Both the position numbers and the translations under genes were made by a program. A model generated the notes under the pieces. It did not search any database and had not been told where the DNA came from. It was given only the letters and a program-made list of their open reading frames with translations. 11,013 bases of DNA, from positions 1-11,013 of the forward strand of contig CAMNMO010000067.1 of assembly GCA_946544695.1 (NCBI GenBank), written 5' to 3'. Below are positions 1 through 7,044 of this stretch, piece by piece (the first letter of the stretch is position 1; every line of letters starts with the position of its first letter). The DNA is from an uncultured Ruminococcus sp. Lineage in GTDB: Bacteria; Bacillota; Clostridia; Oscillospirales; Ruminococcaceae.

Positions 1-538
1 CTGTGCCGATAGCCCATACAGGCTCATAAGCGATAACAGTCTTCTTAACGTCCTCAGCGGAAACATCGTACAGATCCAGCTTGATCTGGCGTGCGATAAC
101 TTCCTCGGTGATGTTGCACTCACGCTCCCACAGCAGCTCGCCTACGCAAACGATGGGCTTGAGACCTGCTGCCAGTGCAGCCTTAGTTCTCTTGTTAACA
201 GTCTCATCGGTCTCACCGAAATACTGTCTTCTCTCGCTGTGGCCGATAACTACGTACTCAACGCCCAGCTCTACCAGCATATCAGCAGAGATCTCGCCTG
301 TGAAAGCGCCGCTCTTCTCGAAGTGAACGTTCTCAGCGCCTACCTTTACATTGGAACCTGCGGTAACATTTACAGCAGTTTCAAGGTTGGTGAAAGGTAC
401 GCATGCGATGACCTCAACATTGCCCTCAGCATTTGCTACCAGGGGCTTGATAGCTTCCAGCAGCTCCTTAGCCTCGGGACGGGTCTTGTTCATCTTCCAG
501 TTGCCTGCGATGATGGCTTTTCTTGCAGATTTCTTCAT
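1..538 (-). CDS. tpiA: Triosephosphate isomerase, N-terminal 179 residues (3' end outside window)
   Basis: Triosephosphate isomerase interconverts dihydroxyacetone phosphate and glyceraldehyde 3-phosphate in glycolysis, in the cytoplasm. The reading frame runs leftward from ATG at 538 and is still open at the window edge. Visible family motifs are AGNWKMN at residues 11-17 (substrate-binding Asn13 and Lys15), VIGHSERR at 97-104 (electrophile His100) and AYEPVWAIGT at 170-179 (catalytic base Glu172). About 70 residues of a usual 250 are missing, including the phosphate-binding loop that follows Glu172. The start is set by the SD AAGGAG (548-553, minus) nine bases upstream and by the normal distance to NWKMN. 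The gene has its own strong promoter at 788-816, giving a leader of about 240 nt that contains a repeated structured element (571-660). The identification is secure; the leader function is inferred. Confidence 0.97.
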   Translation of the reverse strand, partial: MKKSARKAIIAGNWKMNKTRPEAKELLEAIKPLVANAEGNVEVIACVPFTNLETAVNVTAGSNVKVGAENVHFEKSGAFTGEISADMLVELGVEYVVIGHSERRQYFGETDETVNKRTKAALAAGLKPIVCVGELLWERECNITEEVIARQIKLDLYDVSAEDVKKTVIAYEPVWAIGT

Positions 539-570
539 GTTAAAAAACTCCTTTATCCAAATTATATACT

Positions 571-660
571 AAACGTCATAAATTTTCTGACTTATCCCGA
601 CCACACAGCCAGATATCGCAGGCTGTGCGCTCGGTCTAAGTGAAAAACTATATGCCGTTT
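571..660 (-). repeat. 90-bp structured element, copy 1 (tpiA leader)
   Basis: This copy has terminal inverted repeats: AAACGTCATAAATTTTC at the left, and the left-like complement of GAAAAACTATATGCCGTTT at the right. Inside are CTTATCCCGA (591-600) facing TCGGTCTAAG (631-640), and an inner stem CACAGCC (604-610) with GGCTGTG (621-627) around a 10-nt loop. Read as minus-strand RNA, the middle arm gives four pairs, two adjacent G-A oppositions, then four pairs. The inner seven-pair stem is perfect. A copy of identical length lies at 10440-10529, in the same relation to another minus-strand gene. The element ends 33 bases before the tpiA start, so it would be transcribed in the leader. It is either an RNA regulator or a small mobile repeat. 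Confidence 0.8.
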
Positions 661-700
661 ACTATAACGACCCCTGCCTTGCCGCAGCATACAGCAGAAC

Positions 701-724
701 TTTCCCCTGTCGCACATGGGGAAA
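701..724 (-). other. CCCC/GGGG hairpin in the tpiA leader
   Basis: TTTCCCC (701-707) pairs with GGGGAAA (718-724), and the loop itself has TGT facing ACA. A hairpin with the same TTTCCCC/GGGGAAA arms stands at 10620-10655 and 10876-10911, again between a promoter and the structured element. It has no T-run, so it is not a terminator by sequence. Confidence 0.6.
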
Positions 725-787
725 CGCACCTGCGCACGGATATCAGCCGTTGCTGTGACACAGCGAAGATCTAAACCTACATTGTTA

Positions 788-816
788 ATTATACAACAAC
801 TTCCGTTCATTGTCAA
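788..816 (-). promoter_or_regulatory. Sigma-A promoter for tpiA
   Basis: On the minus strand the -35 box TTGACA (816-811) and the -10 box TATAAT (793-788) both match the consensus and are separated by 17 bp. Transcription should begin near 781, leaving a leader of about 243 nt before the tpiA ATG. A second TATAAT at 561-566 lies almost on the SD and lacks a good -35. Confidence 0.88.
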
Positions 817-880
817 TGCTTTAACGCAAGAAATCAAGGAAATCACGCCCGACCTCTTTGCGGTGACGGCACATGCATGC

Positions 881-914
881 AAAAAAACATCGGGGCGGCG
901 TACCGTCCCGATGT
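881..914 (-). terminator. Rho-independent terminator of the dockerin gene
   Basis: On the minus strand a stem of nine positions, ACATCGGGA (914-906) with CCCCGATGT (895-887), has one A-C mismatch at its loop end and is followed by a run of seven T (887-881). It begins 18 bases after the stop codon of the secreted protein gene. It separates that gene from the tpiA promoter. Confidence 0.88.
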
Positions 915-931
915 TATTGATATCAAATTAC

Positions 932-3649
932 TTATACAAGTTCCTTGACGCCCTTTACGTGTGCTGCTATCTTGGAGATATCAGCAACGTTGACCGAGCC
1001 GTCGCCGTTTACATCTGCCCACTTCTCAGCGTCGCCTTCCAGAGCCTTCTTGCCCTTTACGTGACCGGCTACCAGCGAGATATCTGTAACATTGACAATG
1101 CCGTCGCCGTTGATATCGCCCTTTACGCCGTCAGCAGTCTTGTCCTCGCCCGAGGTGCTTTCCTTGTCATCGGACTTGCTGTCGTCAGCGGACTTGTCAT
1201 CGGTCTTGCTGTCGTCCTTCTTATCATCAGCCTTGCTGTCGTCGGTCTTGTCGTCAGCCTTGCTGTCGTCGGTCTTATCGTCAGCCTTGCTGTCGTCGGT
1301 CTTATCGTCAGTCTTGCTGTCGTCCTTCTTGTCGTCAGTCTTGCTGTCGTCGGTCTTATCGTCAGTCTTGCTGTCGTCCTTCTTGTCATCGGTCTTCTTG
1401 TCATCGGTCTTCTTGCCGTCGTCCGACTTAGGTTCATGATGGATAACGTTGTTTGAGAACTTATCAAGGATATTTACAAGAGTAACGCTCTCCAGTTCTT
1501 CGATACGTGAAGCAACAACAGGGTCCATTCTGTAATAAACAGTCGTTACCAAATTGCCGTCTTCGTCCACACTGCCGATAGAGTAGCGTGATGATACATA
1601 AGAGCTGCCGGTAGTTGGACTCATATCTGTATTGCCTTCAACGGGCTTGAATACCTCGTCCTTTGTTGTTCTGCGCACGCTTGGTGTGATAGTATCATTT
1701 TCGCCAAGCTCGGGAGCGCTCACACCCAGTGCCAGATACTTGAATTCATCAAGAGGGCAAACCTCTGCGATCATATCGGGTGTCACCTTCAGCTCGGATA
1801 CCAGATAGCGTCCGTTCTCGGTGGGCTCGGGCTGAGTTTTCAGCTTGTGGTAGTTCTCATCGAAGTCAACTGCATAATACTCCAGCACGAGTGGTGTTTC
1901 AAGCTCCTTGGAATAGGTGCTCAGATCGGTCAGGGCAGGTCTGTTTGCAGGCTTTGCAGCTGCGTCCTCCTTGCTCATATCGCCCATCTCCATAGTATAC
2001 TTGAAAATGGTAGCAGAGAAAGTGACGCCCTCAACCTTCTCTTCGTCCCACGGCTCGGACGGTCCGCCGATGGTATAGATTATTTTATCGTCATGCCACT
2101 TGCCGTCTTCGCCAACGCATGCAATATTGGGCGTGAACTCATTTTCTTTCTTGAGCGTAGTGGAGTAGGACGTGCTTGCGTGTGCATAGCTTGAATCTTC
2201 GGAATATACATATTCTGTTGAGGCATAACCAGTGCCAAGATAATAGCTCTTGTCATCAGCCATATCCTTTACGCTGATCCTTGCGGCTGTGCCGTAGATC
2301 TCCTTGCCTTCAACAAGCTTTTTGTACTCATCATAGGGGATAGTCAGCTTGTCGATAGCAACTGCGTTCTCTTCGCTGCGGCTGATATCGCCCTTAACGG
2401 GGATATAGTTGCCGTCGCTGTCGATCAGGAAGAACTCACTCTCAAAGTCATAAGGCATCTCGACGTTCTCGCCTTCCTCTACATTTGAGTACTGATAAGG
2501 AGTATAGTTATCATACTCATGATAAGCCCACTTATCAACGATGGTCATCACCTTCATTGTCTGTATGCCCTGTGTGTATACAGTCTCGCTGGTAGATTTT
2601 ATAAGGTTGCCGTCCGAATCCTTATCACCGAGCATTCCGTAGTGTGATTCATAACCGTAATCGATACGCTCATACTCATCCGTTCTGTATGTCTGGTCAG
2701 AGGTCATGACCATAGGACTTACATAAACAGCGGTGCCTTCCTTCAGGTCGGGAACAGTCACCGTTGCCTGCATATTTACTATCTTGTTCTTATCCAGCAC
2801 TTTGGATACTTCATCAAGGTCATACTCGAATTCATTGTATATATAGCGGTCTGTTTCGATCTGCTTGGGCTGATTTTCAAGCTTATACTTCTTGCCGTCA
2901 GCATCGGTAACGTAATATTCGAGCACGCACTTGTTCTTGATGGTGCATTTCTTTTCCACAGGTGAAAGAACAGGTCTGTTTGCGGGCTTTACCTTGGCAT
3001 CATCAGCTGACATATCCACGATCTTCATGCTGCTCTTGTTAGTCCTTACCGTGAAGCGCATTGCAGTGTCATTGTCACCGATGTAAATGTCCGATAATGA
3101 ACCGTAAGAAGTGCCGATCACATCATCATGCCATACACCGTCAGAATCTGTGCAGCCAATGTTAGGCTCTCTGCTTGCAGAATCTGCATAGGCCGATTCA
3201 CTGTAAGAGCTGTAATAATTATCAGGGTTATAAGAAGCAGCACTTACGGAAGGCGAACTCAGCATATAGCTCTTGTCGTCCTGCATATCCTTGACCGTTA
3301 CCCTTGCAGTAGCTGCGATTATCTTGTGTTTTGATGCAAGCTCCTTATATTCAGCGATAGGCATATCTATCGTATCCACAAGAGTGCTCTGTGTCTCGGT
3401 TTTGGTCACAGTACCGCTGACGGGGTAGGTCTTGCCGTCGATATCGACAAGGAATACCTCGCACTCAACATCGAACTTTGCCTTGACATAGTTTTCATTT
3501 CTCTTGCCATCGAACTCTCTGCCCTTTGTGTACTCAGCAGCACTTACAACTATTGCCGAGCTGCCGAAATTGCCCACCGGCAGCACAGCTGCGCCGCCAA
3601 ATACCATGACAAATGCCATGAGACCTGCTAAAAGCTTTTTAGTACCCAT
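932..3649 (-). CDS. Secreted dockerin protein with two long internal repeats
   Basis: This 905-residue protein should be exported and attached to a cohesin, on a cellulosome scaffold or at the cell surface. Residues 1-38 form a signal peptide (GTKK, then a hydrophobic stretch, cleavage probable near VSAAE). Two related units follow, about 53-372 and 395-731. Each contains FFLID/VFLVD-type strands, VKDMxDDKSY (119-128, 460-469), PNIxC with WHDD, KPANRPxL (221-228, 566-573) and LEYY. Residues 740-840 are a low-complexity Asp/Lys/Ser/Thr linker. Residues 842-905 are a type I dockerin with two calcium loops (GDINGDGIVNVTD and ADVNGDGSVNVAD). The SD GGAGG (3659-3663) lies nine bases before ATG. 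No glycoside hydrolase signature is seen. The repeat units are not recognised; a structural, binding or adhesive role is possible. Confidence 0.93.
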   Translation of the reverse strand: MGTKKLLAGLMAFVMVFGGAAVLPVGNFGSSAIVVSAAEYTKGREFDGKRNENYVKAKFDVECEVFLVDIDGKTYPVSGTVTKTETQSTLVDTIDMPIAEYKELASKHKIIAATARVTVKDMQDDKSYMLSSPSVSAASYNPDNYYSSYSESAYADSASREPNIGCTDSDGVWHDDVIGTSYGSLSDIYIGDNDTAMRFTVRTNKSSMKIVDMSADDAKVKPANRPVLSPVEKKCTIKNKCVLEYYVTDADGKKYKLENQPKQIETDRYIYNEFEYDLDEVSKVLDKNKIVNMQATVTVPDLKEGTAVYVSPMVMTSDQTYRTDEYERIDYGYESHYGMLGDKDSDGNLIKSTSETVYTQGIQTMKVMTIVDKWAYHEYDNYTPYQYSNVEEGENVEMPYDFESEFFLIDSDGNYIPVKGDISRSEENAVAIDKLTIPYDEYKKLVEGKEIYGTAARISVKDMADDKSYYLGTGYASTEYVYSEDSSYAHASTSYSTTLKKENEFTPNIACVGEDGKWHDDKIIYTIGGPSEPWDEEKVEGVTFSATIFKYTMEMGDMSKEDAAAKPANRPALTDLSTYSKELETPLVLEYYAVDFDENYHKLKTQPEPTENGRYLVSELKVTPDMIAEVCPLDEFKYLALGVSAPELGENDTITPSVRRTTKDEVFKPVEGNTDMSPTTGSSYVSSRYSIGSVDEDGNLVTTVYYRMDPVVASRIEELESVTLVNILDKFSNNVIHHEPKSDDGKKTDDKKTDDKKDDSKTDDKTDDSKTDDKKDDSKTDDKTDDSKADDKTDDSKADDKTDDSKADDKKDDSKTDDKSADDSKSDDKESTSGEDKTADGVKGDINGDGIVNVTDISLVAGHVKGKKALEGDAEKWADVNGDGSVNVADISKIAAHVKGVKELV
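1175..1417 (-). repeat. 27-bp tandem repeat encoding the acidic linker
   Basis: The linker is built from in-frame units of about nine residues, such as TDDSKADDK, alternating with DDKKDDSKT-type variants. Adjacent units at 1259-1285 and 1286-1312 differ only at the last base. The unit length is a multiple of three, so copy-number change would alter linker length without breaking the frame. Long open frames in the other phases here (for example 1092-1439 plus and 1123-1467 minus) are by-products of this repeat. Confidence 0.88.
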
Positions 3650-3779
3650 TGTAAATTTCCTCCCATAATGATATCGGGAACAGTCATTTTATGACCGCCC
3701 GTTTCTTCTCCACGGCTTTACACGCACAACACATACCGCACATGTTATGCCTGATCTCATCATGCCGTTATATATGCTT

Positions 3780-3808
3780 ATTATATCACGCTTTTAACTT
3801 TACGTCAA
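3780..3808 (-). promoter_or_regulatory. Promoter of the dockerin gene
   Basis: On the minus strand TTGACG (3808-3803) and TATAAT (3785-3780) are spaced 17 bp apart. The start point should be near 3773, giving a leader of about 120 nt with a small GTCAT/ATGAC hairpin (3683-3695) before the SD. Confidence 0.8.
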
Positions 3809-3951
3809 GAGTTTATTCACCGATATATAATATCTTACAATCTGCCAAACTCGAAACTGTATAAAATATTCACAAATTGCTAAAATCTCTGCTGCCCGAA
3901 AGCACGGTATCTCACCGCCTGCAAGCCTGCCTTTATTTTACTTATTTCCTC

Positions 3952-3980
3952 TTGAAAAGTCAGGGGAAATATGGTATAAT
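3952..3980 (+). promoter_or_regulatory. Promoter of the pdxK-like operon
   Basis: TTGAAA (3952-3957) and TATAAT (3975-3980) are spaced 17 bp apart, with the start expected near 3987 and a short leader of about 44 nt. No other convincing promoter was found between the nine downstream genes, so this probably drives all of them. Confidence 0.85.
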
Positions 3981-4030
3981 AAACTGATATCATTACGATA
4001 TAACTAAACGATACAAAGAAGGTTAGTAAA

Positions 4031-4891
4031 ATGAATGGCTGCAAAAGAGTTGCCGCTATACAAGACCTGTCAGGGCTGGGCAGATGCTCGCTGACGGTCA
4101 TAATACCCACACTGTCTGCAATGGGGGTGCAGGTCTGTCCTATACCCACCGCTGTGCTTTCCGCCCACACGGGGTACAGTGAGTTCGTTATCCGTGACCT
4201 GACAGATTTTATCCACCCTGCGCTCGAACACTACAAGCGCATGGGCACTGAGTTTGACTGCATATACAGCGGCTTTCTGGCTTCGGCGGAACAGATCGAC
4301 CACTGTCTTGAATTTTTTGATGCTTACCCAAACGCCCTTAAAGTCGTTGACCCTGTTATGGGCGATGACGGCAAGAGTTATGCCACATATACAGGTGAAC
4401 TCTGCAAGCGCATGGGCGAGCTGGTGGCTGTGGCTGACATAATCACGCCCAACATCACCGAGGCTGCCATACTTCTGGGTGAGGATTATCCTTCTTCTCC
4501 TCTGGGCAGCAGCGATGCAAGGTCTTGGCTGGTAAGGCTGTCCGAGCAGGGCGCCAAGACCGTTGTCATCACCAGCGTCAATCTGGCGGGAGGCGGCATG
4601 CACACCATCGGCTATGACAAGGCAACAGGCAGCTTCTGGAAGATACGCAACGACTATGTCAAGGGTGCTCACTATTCGGGCACGGGCGACATTTTTACCA
4701 GTGTGCTGATAGGTTCTCTGCTCAAAGGCGACAGTCTGCCCATCGCCATGAACCGTGCAACTGCTTTTTCCGAACTGAACGTCAAGATCACTTACAGCTA
4801 CCAGCAGCCCTGGACCGAGGGTCTTATGCTGGAAAGCCAGCTGCCCTGGCTCACAAGCTATCAGCAGCTTGACGACTATTCCATCTTATGA
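4031..4891 (+). CDS. Pyridoxal/pyridoxamine kinase family protein
   Basis: This 286-residue ribokinase-fold enzyme is predicted to phosphorylate pyridoxal, pyridoxine or pyridoxamine with ATP in the cytoplasm, salvaging vitamin B6. N-terminal QDLSGLGRCSL (11-21) is the typical PdxK/PdxY opening. DPVMGD (107-112) and TPNITEA (139-145) are ribokinase-family nucleotide and magnesium motifs, and GTGD (217-220) contains the catalytic Asp220. Length is normal for the family. The SD AGAAGG (4017-4022) lies eight bases before ATG. It is the first gene of the operon and its stop overlaps the next start as ATGA. The family is secure; the exact B6 vitamer (PdxK- or PdxY-like) cannot be read from sequence, so no symbol is given. 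Confidence 0.9.
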   Translation: MNGCKRVAAIQDLSGLGRCSLTVIIPTLSAMGVQVCPIPTAVLSAHTGYSEFVIRDLTDFIHPALEHYKRMGTEFDCIYSGFLASAEQIDHCLEFFDAYPNALKVVDPVMGDDGKSYATYTGELCKRMGELVAVADIITPNITEAAILLGEDYPSSPLGSSDARSWLVRLSEQGAKTVVITSVNLAGGGMHTIGYDKATGSFWKIRNDYVKGAHYSGTGDIFTSVLIGSLLKGDSLPIAMNRATAFSELNVKITYSYQQPWTEGLMLESQLPWLTSYQQLDDYSIL

Positions 4892-5490
4892 GTACCGCCA
4901 GCCGTTTTGAAGGCTCGCAGCAGGGAAGTCTGCGGGCGGGGGGGCGGGAAAGCCTTTGTGATAAAGAACAGCGGCTCGCTCATACAGAACACAGACTGAA
5001 TATCGTTCTTGTAGAACCACGTATCCCCCAGAATACAGGCAACATTTCCCGCACCTGCGCAGTTACGGGCGCAGCTCTGCACATGGTAAGACCCTTCGGC
5101 TTTGAGATAGATGACAAAAAGCTCAAGCGGGCAGGTCTTGATTACTGGGACAAGCTGGATATATATTACTACGATGACCTGAACGACTTCTTCTCCAAAA
5201 ACGAGGGCGAGTTCTTCTACTTCACCACTAAGGGCAGAAAGGTGCATTCCGATGCCTGCTACCCTGAGGACAGACCCGTCTACATAGTTTTCGGCAGAGA
5301 GGACGCAGGGCTGCCCGAGGAACTGCTTTACGCAAACCCCGATAGCTGTGTCCGCATACCCATGCGAAACACCCTCAGAAGTCTCAACCTTTCAAACTCG
5401 GTGGCGATAGCGGCCTACGAGGTACTGCGCCAGTGGGACTACCCCGATCTGGGCAGAAAGGGCAAGCTTACAAAGTATACATGGGACTGA
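4888..5490 (+). CDS. trmL: tRNA (cytidine/uridine-34 2'-O)-methyltransferase TrmL, with N-terminal extension
   Basis: TrmL is a SPOUT-fold enzyme that uses S-adenosylmethionine to methylate the 2'-hydroxyl of wobble base 34 in leucine tRNAs. The core runs from residue 37 (LNIVLVEPRIPQNTGN) to 200, close to the usual length of about 155-165. The three SPOUT motifs are NTGNISRTC (49-57), FGREDAGLP (135-143) and PMRNTLRSLNLSNSVAI (158-174), the last forming part of the trefoil knot. Residues 1-36 are unlike the family, are Gly/Arg/Ser-rich and include a seven-G run (4938-4944). ATG 4888 is the only in-frame ATG before the core; it overlaps the upstream stop as ATGA but has no clear SD. The true start may be a non-ATG codon near 4996, after an intergenic insert. 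Function is secure, start uncertain. Confidence 0.9.
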   Translation: MSTASRFEGSQQGSLRAGGRESLCDKEQRLAHTEHRLNIVLVEPRIPQNTGNISRTCAVTGAALHMVRPFGFEIDDKKLKRAGLDYWDKLDIYYYDDLNDFFSKNEGEFFYFTTKGRKVHSDACYPEDRPVYIVFGREDAGLPEELLYANPDSCVRIPMRNTLRSLNLSNSVAIAAYEVLRQWDYPDLGRKGKLTKYTWD

Positions 5491-5511
5491 CAGAACAAGA
5501 GGAAACACCAA

Positions 5512-6018
5512 ATGAAAGTAAAATACAGATATGATACCCTGAGCGGCAGTCAAACGCACATAACTGTCATACTTATAGTTATCATAGCGGTGATAAGCTT
5601 TGTTAAGCTGTACTCCGACAGGACAGGCTCAAATGCCGACCTGATATTATTGATACTCACATCTGTGATGATGTACTTTGTGCTGTATACCTTCCATACA
5701 TCGGTCTTTTACGCTGATGATAACTGCGTTACTTTCGGCAGGATATTCAAAAAGCGGATCGCTTATTCTTCCATAAGGGACATAGATATCCGCACCGAAG
5801 TAAGAGAACAGGTATACCGCAGGGCAAAGCGCAGCAGAGTAACCGAGATAATAACCTTTCACTGCGATGACGGCGACCATTCCTTTGCAGGCATAATAGA
5901 ACCCTCACGCAAAAGCCTGACTTATGTTCAGGGCTCAACGGGCGTCACAGCAGAGGACAAGGCGAACAGCGCTTTTTCAATGCTGAAATACTTCATCGAA
6001 AGTAAGAGGTATCTCTGA
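5512..6018 (+). CDS. Two-TM protein of tandem paralogue family, member 1
   Basis: I do not recognise a named family. This 168-residue protein has a short polar start (MKVKYRYD), two hydrophobic segments (about 17-34 and 43-62), then a soluble domain of about 105 residues. That domain carries the signature shared by its neighbours: YADDNCVTF (67-75), FKKRIAYSSI (79-88), TEVRE (95-99) and EIITFHCDDGDHSFAG (112-127). The arrangement (two helices, then a beta-rich domain read as F-ADD--V-F and I-Y--IKSI) resembles bacterial PH-like membrane proteins, but that is inference. The SD AGAGGA precedes ATG. The gene sits 21 nt after trmL. Its C-terminus is the most divergent of the set, ending in ESKRYL rather than EGKMA. 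It is closest to member 2. Confidence 0.85.
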   Translation: MKVKYRYDTLSGSQTHITVILIVIIAVISFVKLYSDRTGSNADLILLILTSVMMYFVLYTFHTSVFYADDNCVTFGRIFKKRIAYSSIRDIDIRTEVREQVYRRAKRSRVTEIITFHCDDGDHSFAGIIEPSRKSLTYVQGSTGVTAEDKANSAFSMLKYFIESKRYL

Positions 6019-6019
6019 G

Positions 6020-6529
6020 ATGAAAGAAAAATACGCTTATGACCCCGTCAAAGAAGACACCCACGCCATAGATGGCCTGGTATATTTCGCAGCGATAGCT
6101 CTGATCGTATTTTTATTCATGAAACAGTCCGATCTCGAAAAACGAACTTTCCTGATATTGGTATTTATAGCGGTTTCAATGCTGGTCTGCTTTATCGGAC
6201 GTTTCATAGTCCCTATGCGCTTCGCCGCTGATGACAGCTCTGTTTCATTTTACAGAGTTTTAAGAAAAAAGATACCATATTCTTCAATAAAAAGCATTGA
6301 TCTGCGCACCGAAACAAGATCGTACAGTAAAAAGTCAGGTTTAAAACGTATCAAATACATATACACTGTCGAGATAATAACTTTTCACTGTGAAAACGGC
6401 GACCATTCATTCGCAGGCGAAATGATCCCCTCGCACGAGATCACCAAACCATCGGGTGTGTCCGAAGAGGACATAGCCAACAGCAAGTTCAAACGCCTGA
6501 AAGCGTTTATTGAGGTTAAAATGACATGA
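6020..6529 (+). CDS. Two-TM protein of tandem paralogue family, member 2
   Basis: This 169-residue protein starts MKEKYAYD, has two hydrophobic segments (about 18-34 and 43-64), and then the family domain: FAADDSSVSF (68-77), LRKKIPYSSIKSIDLRTETR (81-100) and EIITFHCENGDHSFAG (118-133). The tail DIANSKFKRLKAFIEVKM is the family ending. It resembles member 1 most (ITFHC, GDHSFAG). It begins one base after the member 1 stop, with AAGAGG upstream, so translation is probably coupled. The function is unknown. The helices suggest the cytoplasmic membrane, with the soluble domain after the second helix probably inside. Confidence 0.87.
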   Translation: MKEKYAYDPVKEDTHAIDGLVYFAAIALIVFLFMKQSDLEKRTFLILVFIAVSMLVCFIGRFIVPMRFAADDSSVSFYRVLRKKIPYSSIKSIDLRTETRSYSKKSGLKRIKYIYTVEIITFHCENGDHSFAGEMIPSHEITKPSGVSEEDIANSKFKRLKAFIEVKMT

Positions 6530-7044
6530 AAGAAGATTACGATCACGATTTTCCCAAAGAGGGCGATGAAAGCATTTTCGGGTGCGGCGCAGGACTGATA
6601 TGGGCAGTGTGGATGTTAGTCTGTGCATATATCGGTGCAAGCTCGGACGACCGTGCGGCCGGCAGTGTGCTCGGCACTTTTCTCGGACTTCTGCCGATCA
6701 TCATAATGATCATCGTTGCGTTGTCCGCACAGGCAAGCTTCACCGCAGATGACCATGCTGTGACCTTCCGCTATCTGCTGAAAAAAACTGTGATACCCTA
6801 TGAGAAAATAAAAAGCATAGAGGTAAAAACCGAATACCGTGAACAAAGCGTTCGTGGCGGGGTGAACAGGTATTATGCGGAAGTCATGACATTCCACTGT
6901 GCAGACGGCAAAGACTATACTTTCGCAGGCAAGCTGGAAGTATACTTTGAACTGATACTCAAAGACCCGTCCTATCTGCAAAAGCAGACGGAGAACAGCA
7001 AGTTTTCAAAGCTGAAAGAATATATTGAGGGTAAAATGGCATGA
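6526..7044 (+). CDS. Two-TM protein of tandem paralogue family, member 3
   Basis: This 172-residue protein starts MKEDYDHD, has two hydrophobic segments (about 21-38 and 47-67), then FTADDHAVTF (72-81), KKTVIPYEKIKSIEVKTEYR (86-105) and EVMTFHCADGKDYTFAG (119-135). The tail ENSKFSKLKEYIEGKMA is the family consensus. Its start overlaps the member 2 stop as ATGA, with GAGG about 11 bases upstream. Its soluble domain is closest to member 5, not to its immediate neighbours. No catalytic motif is visible. A PH-like fold is a guess from strand pattern only. Confidence 0.87.
   Translation: MKEDYDHDFPKEGDESIFGCGAGLIWAVWMLVCAYIGASSDDRAAGSVLGTFLGLLPIIIMIIVALSAQASFTADDHAVTFRYLLKKTVIPYEKIKSIEVKTEYREQSVRGGVNRYYAEVMTFHCADGKDYTFAGKLEVYFELILKDPSYLQKQTENSKFSKLKEYIEGKMA

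Larger units (their letters stand above)
3650..4030. other. Divergent intergenic region, 381 bp, no gene
   Basis: It separates the leftward dockerin gene from the rightward nine-gene operon. It holds the two divergent promoters (3780-3808 minus, 3952-3980 plus), both ribosome binding sites, and AT-rich sequence between. I see no tRNA, no convincing ORF and no copy of the structured repeat. About 140 bp separate the two -35 boxes, so shared control is possible but not shown. Confidence 0.7.

Noticed and set aside
561..566. TATAAT on the minus strand at the element end as a second tpiA promoter
   Set aside because: The start point would fall on the SD and no acceptable -35 box lies 16-18 bp upstream; the 788-816 promoter is far better.
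239..643. Plus-strand open frame of 134 codons
   Set aside because: It lies antisense to tpiA and its leader; tpiA motifs are clear on the other strand and no SD supports this frame.
592..882. Minus-strand 96-codon frame in the tpiA upstream region
   Set aside because: Its start lies upstream of the mapped promoter boxes, it runs through the structured repeat, and it has no SD.
716..1456. Plus-strand open frame of 246 codons with a Val/Leu/Ala-rich tail that looks like membrane protein
   Set aside because: The hydrophobic tail is the antisense reading of the Asp/Lys linker repeat; it also spans the dockerin and the terminator.
1123..1467. Minus-strand Thr/Arg-rich frame
   Set aside because: It is an alternative phase of the same 27-bp repeat and has no independent support.
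4070..4672. Minus-strand 200-codon frame
   Set aside because: It is antisense to the pyridoxal kinase gene, which has all expected motifs.
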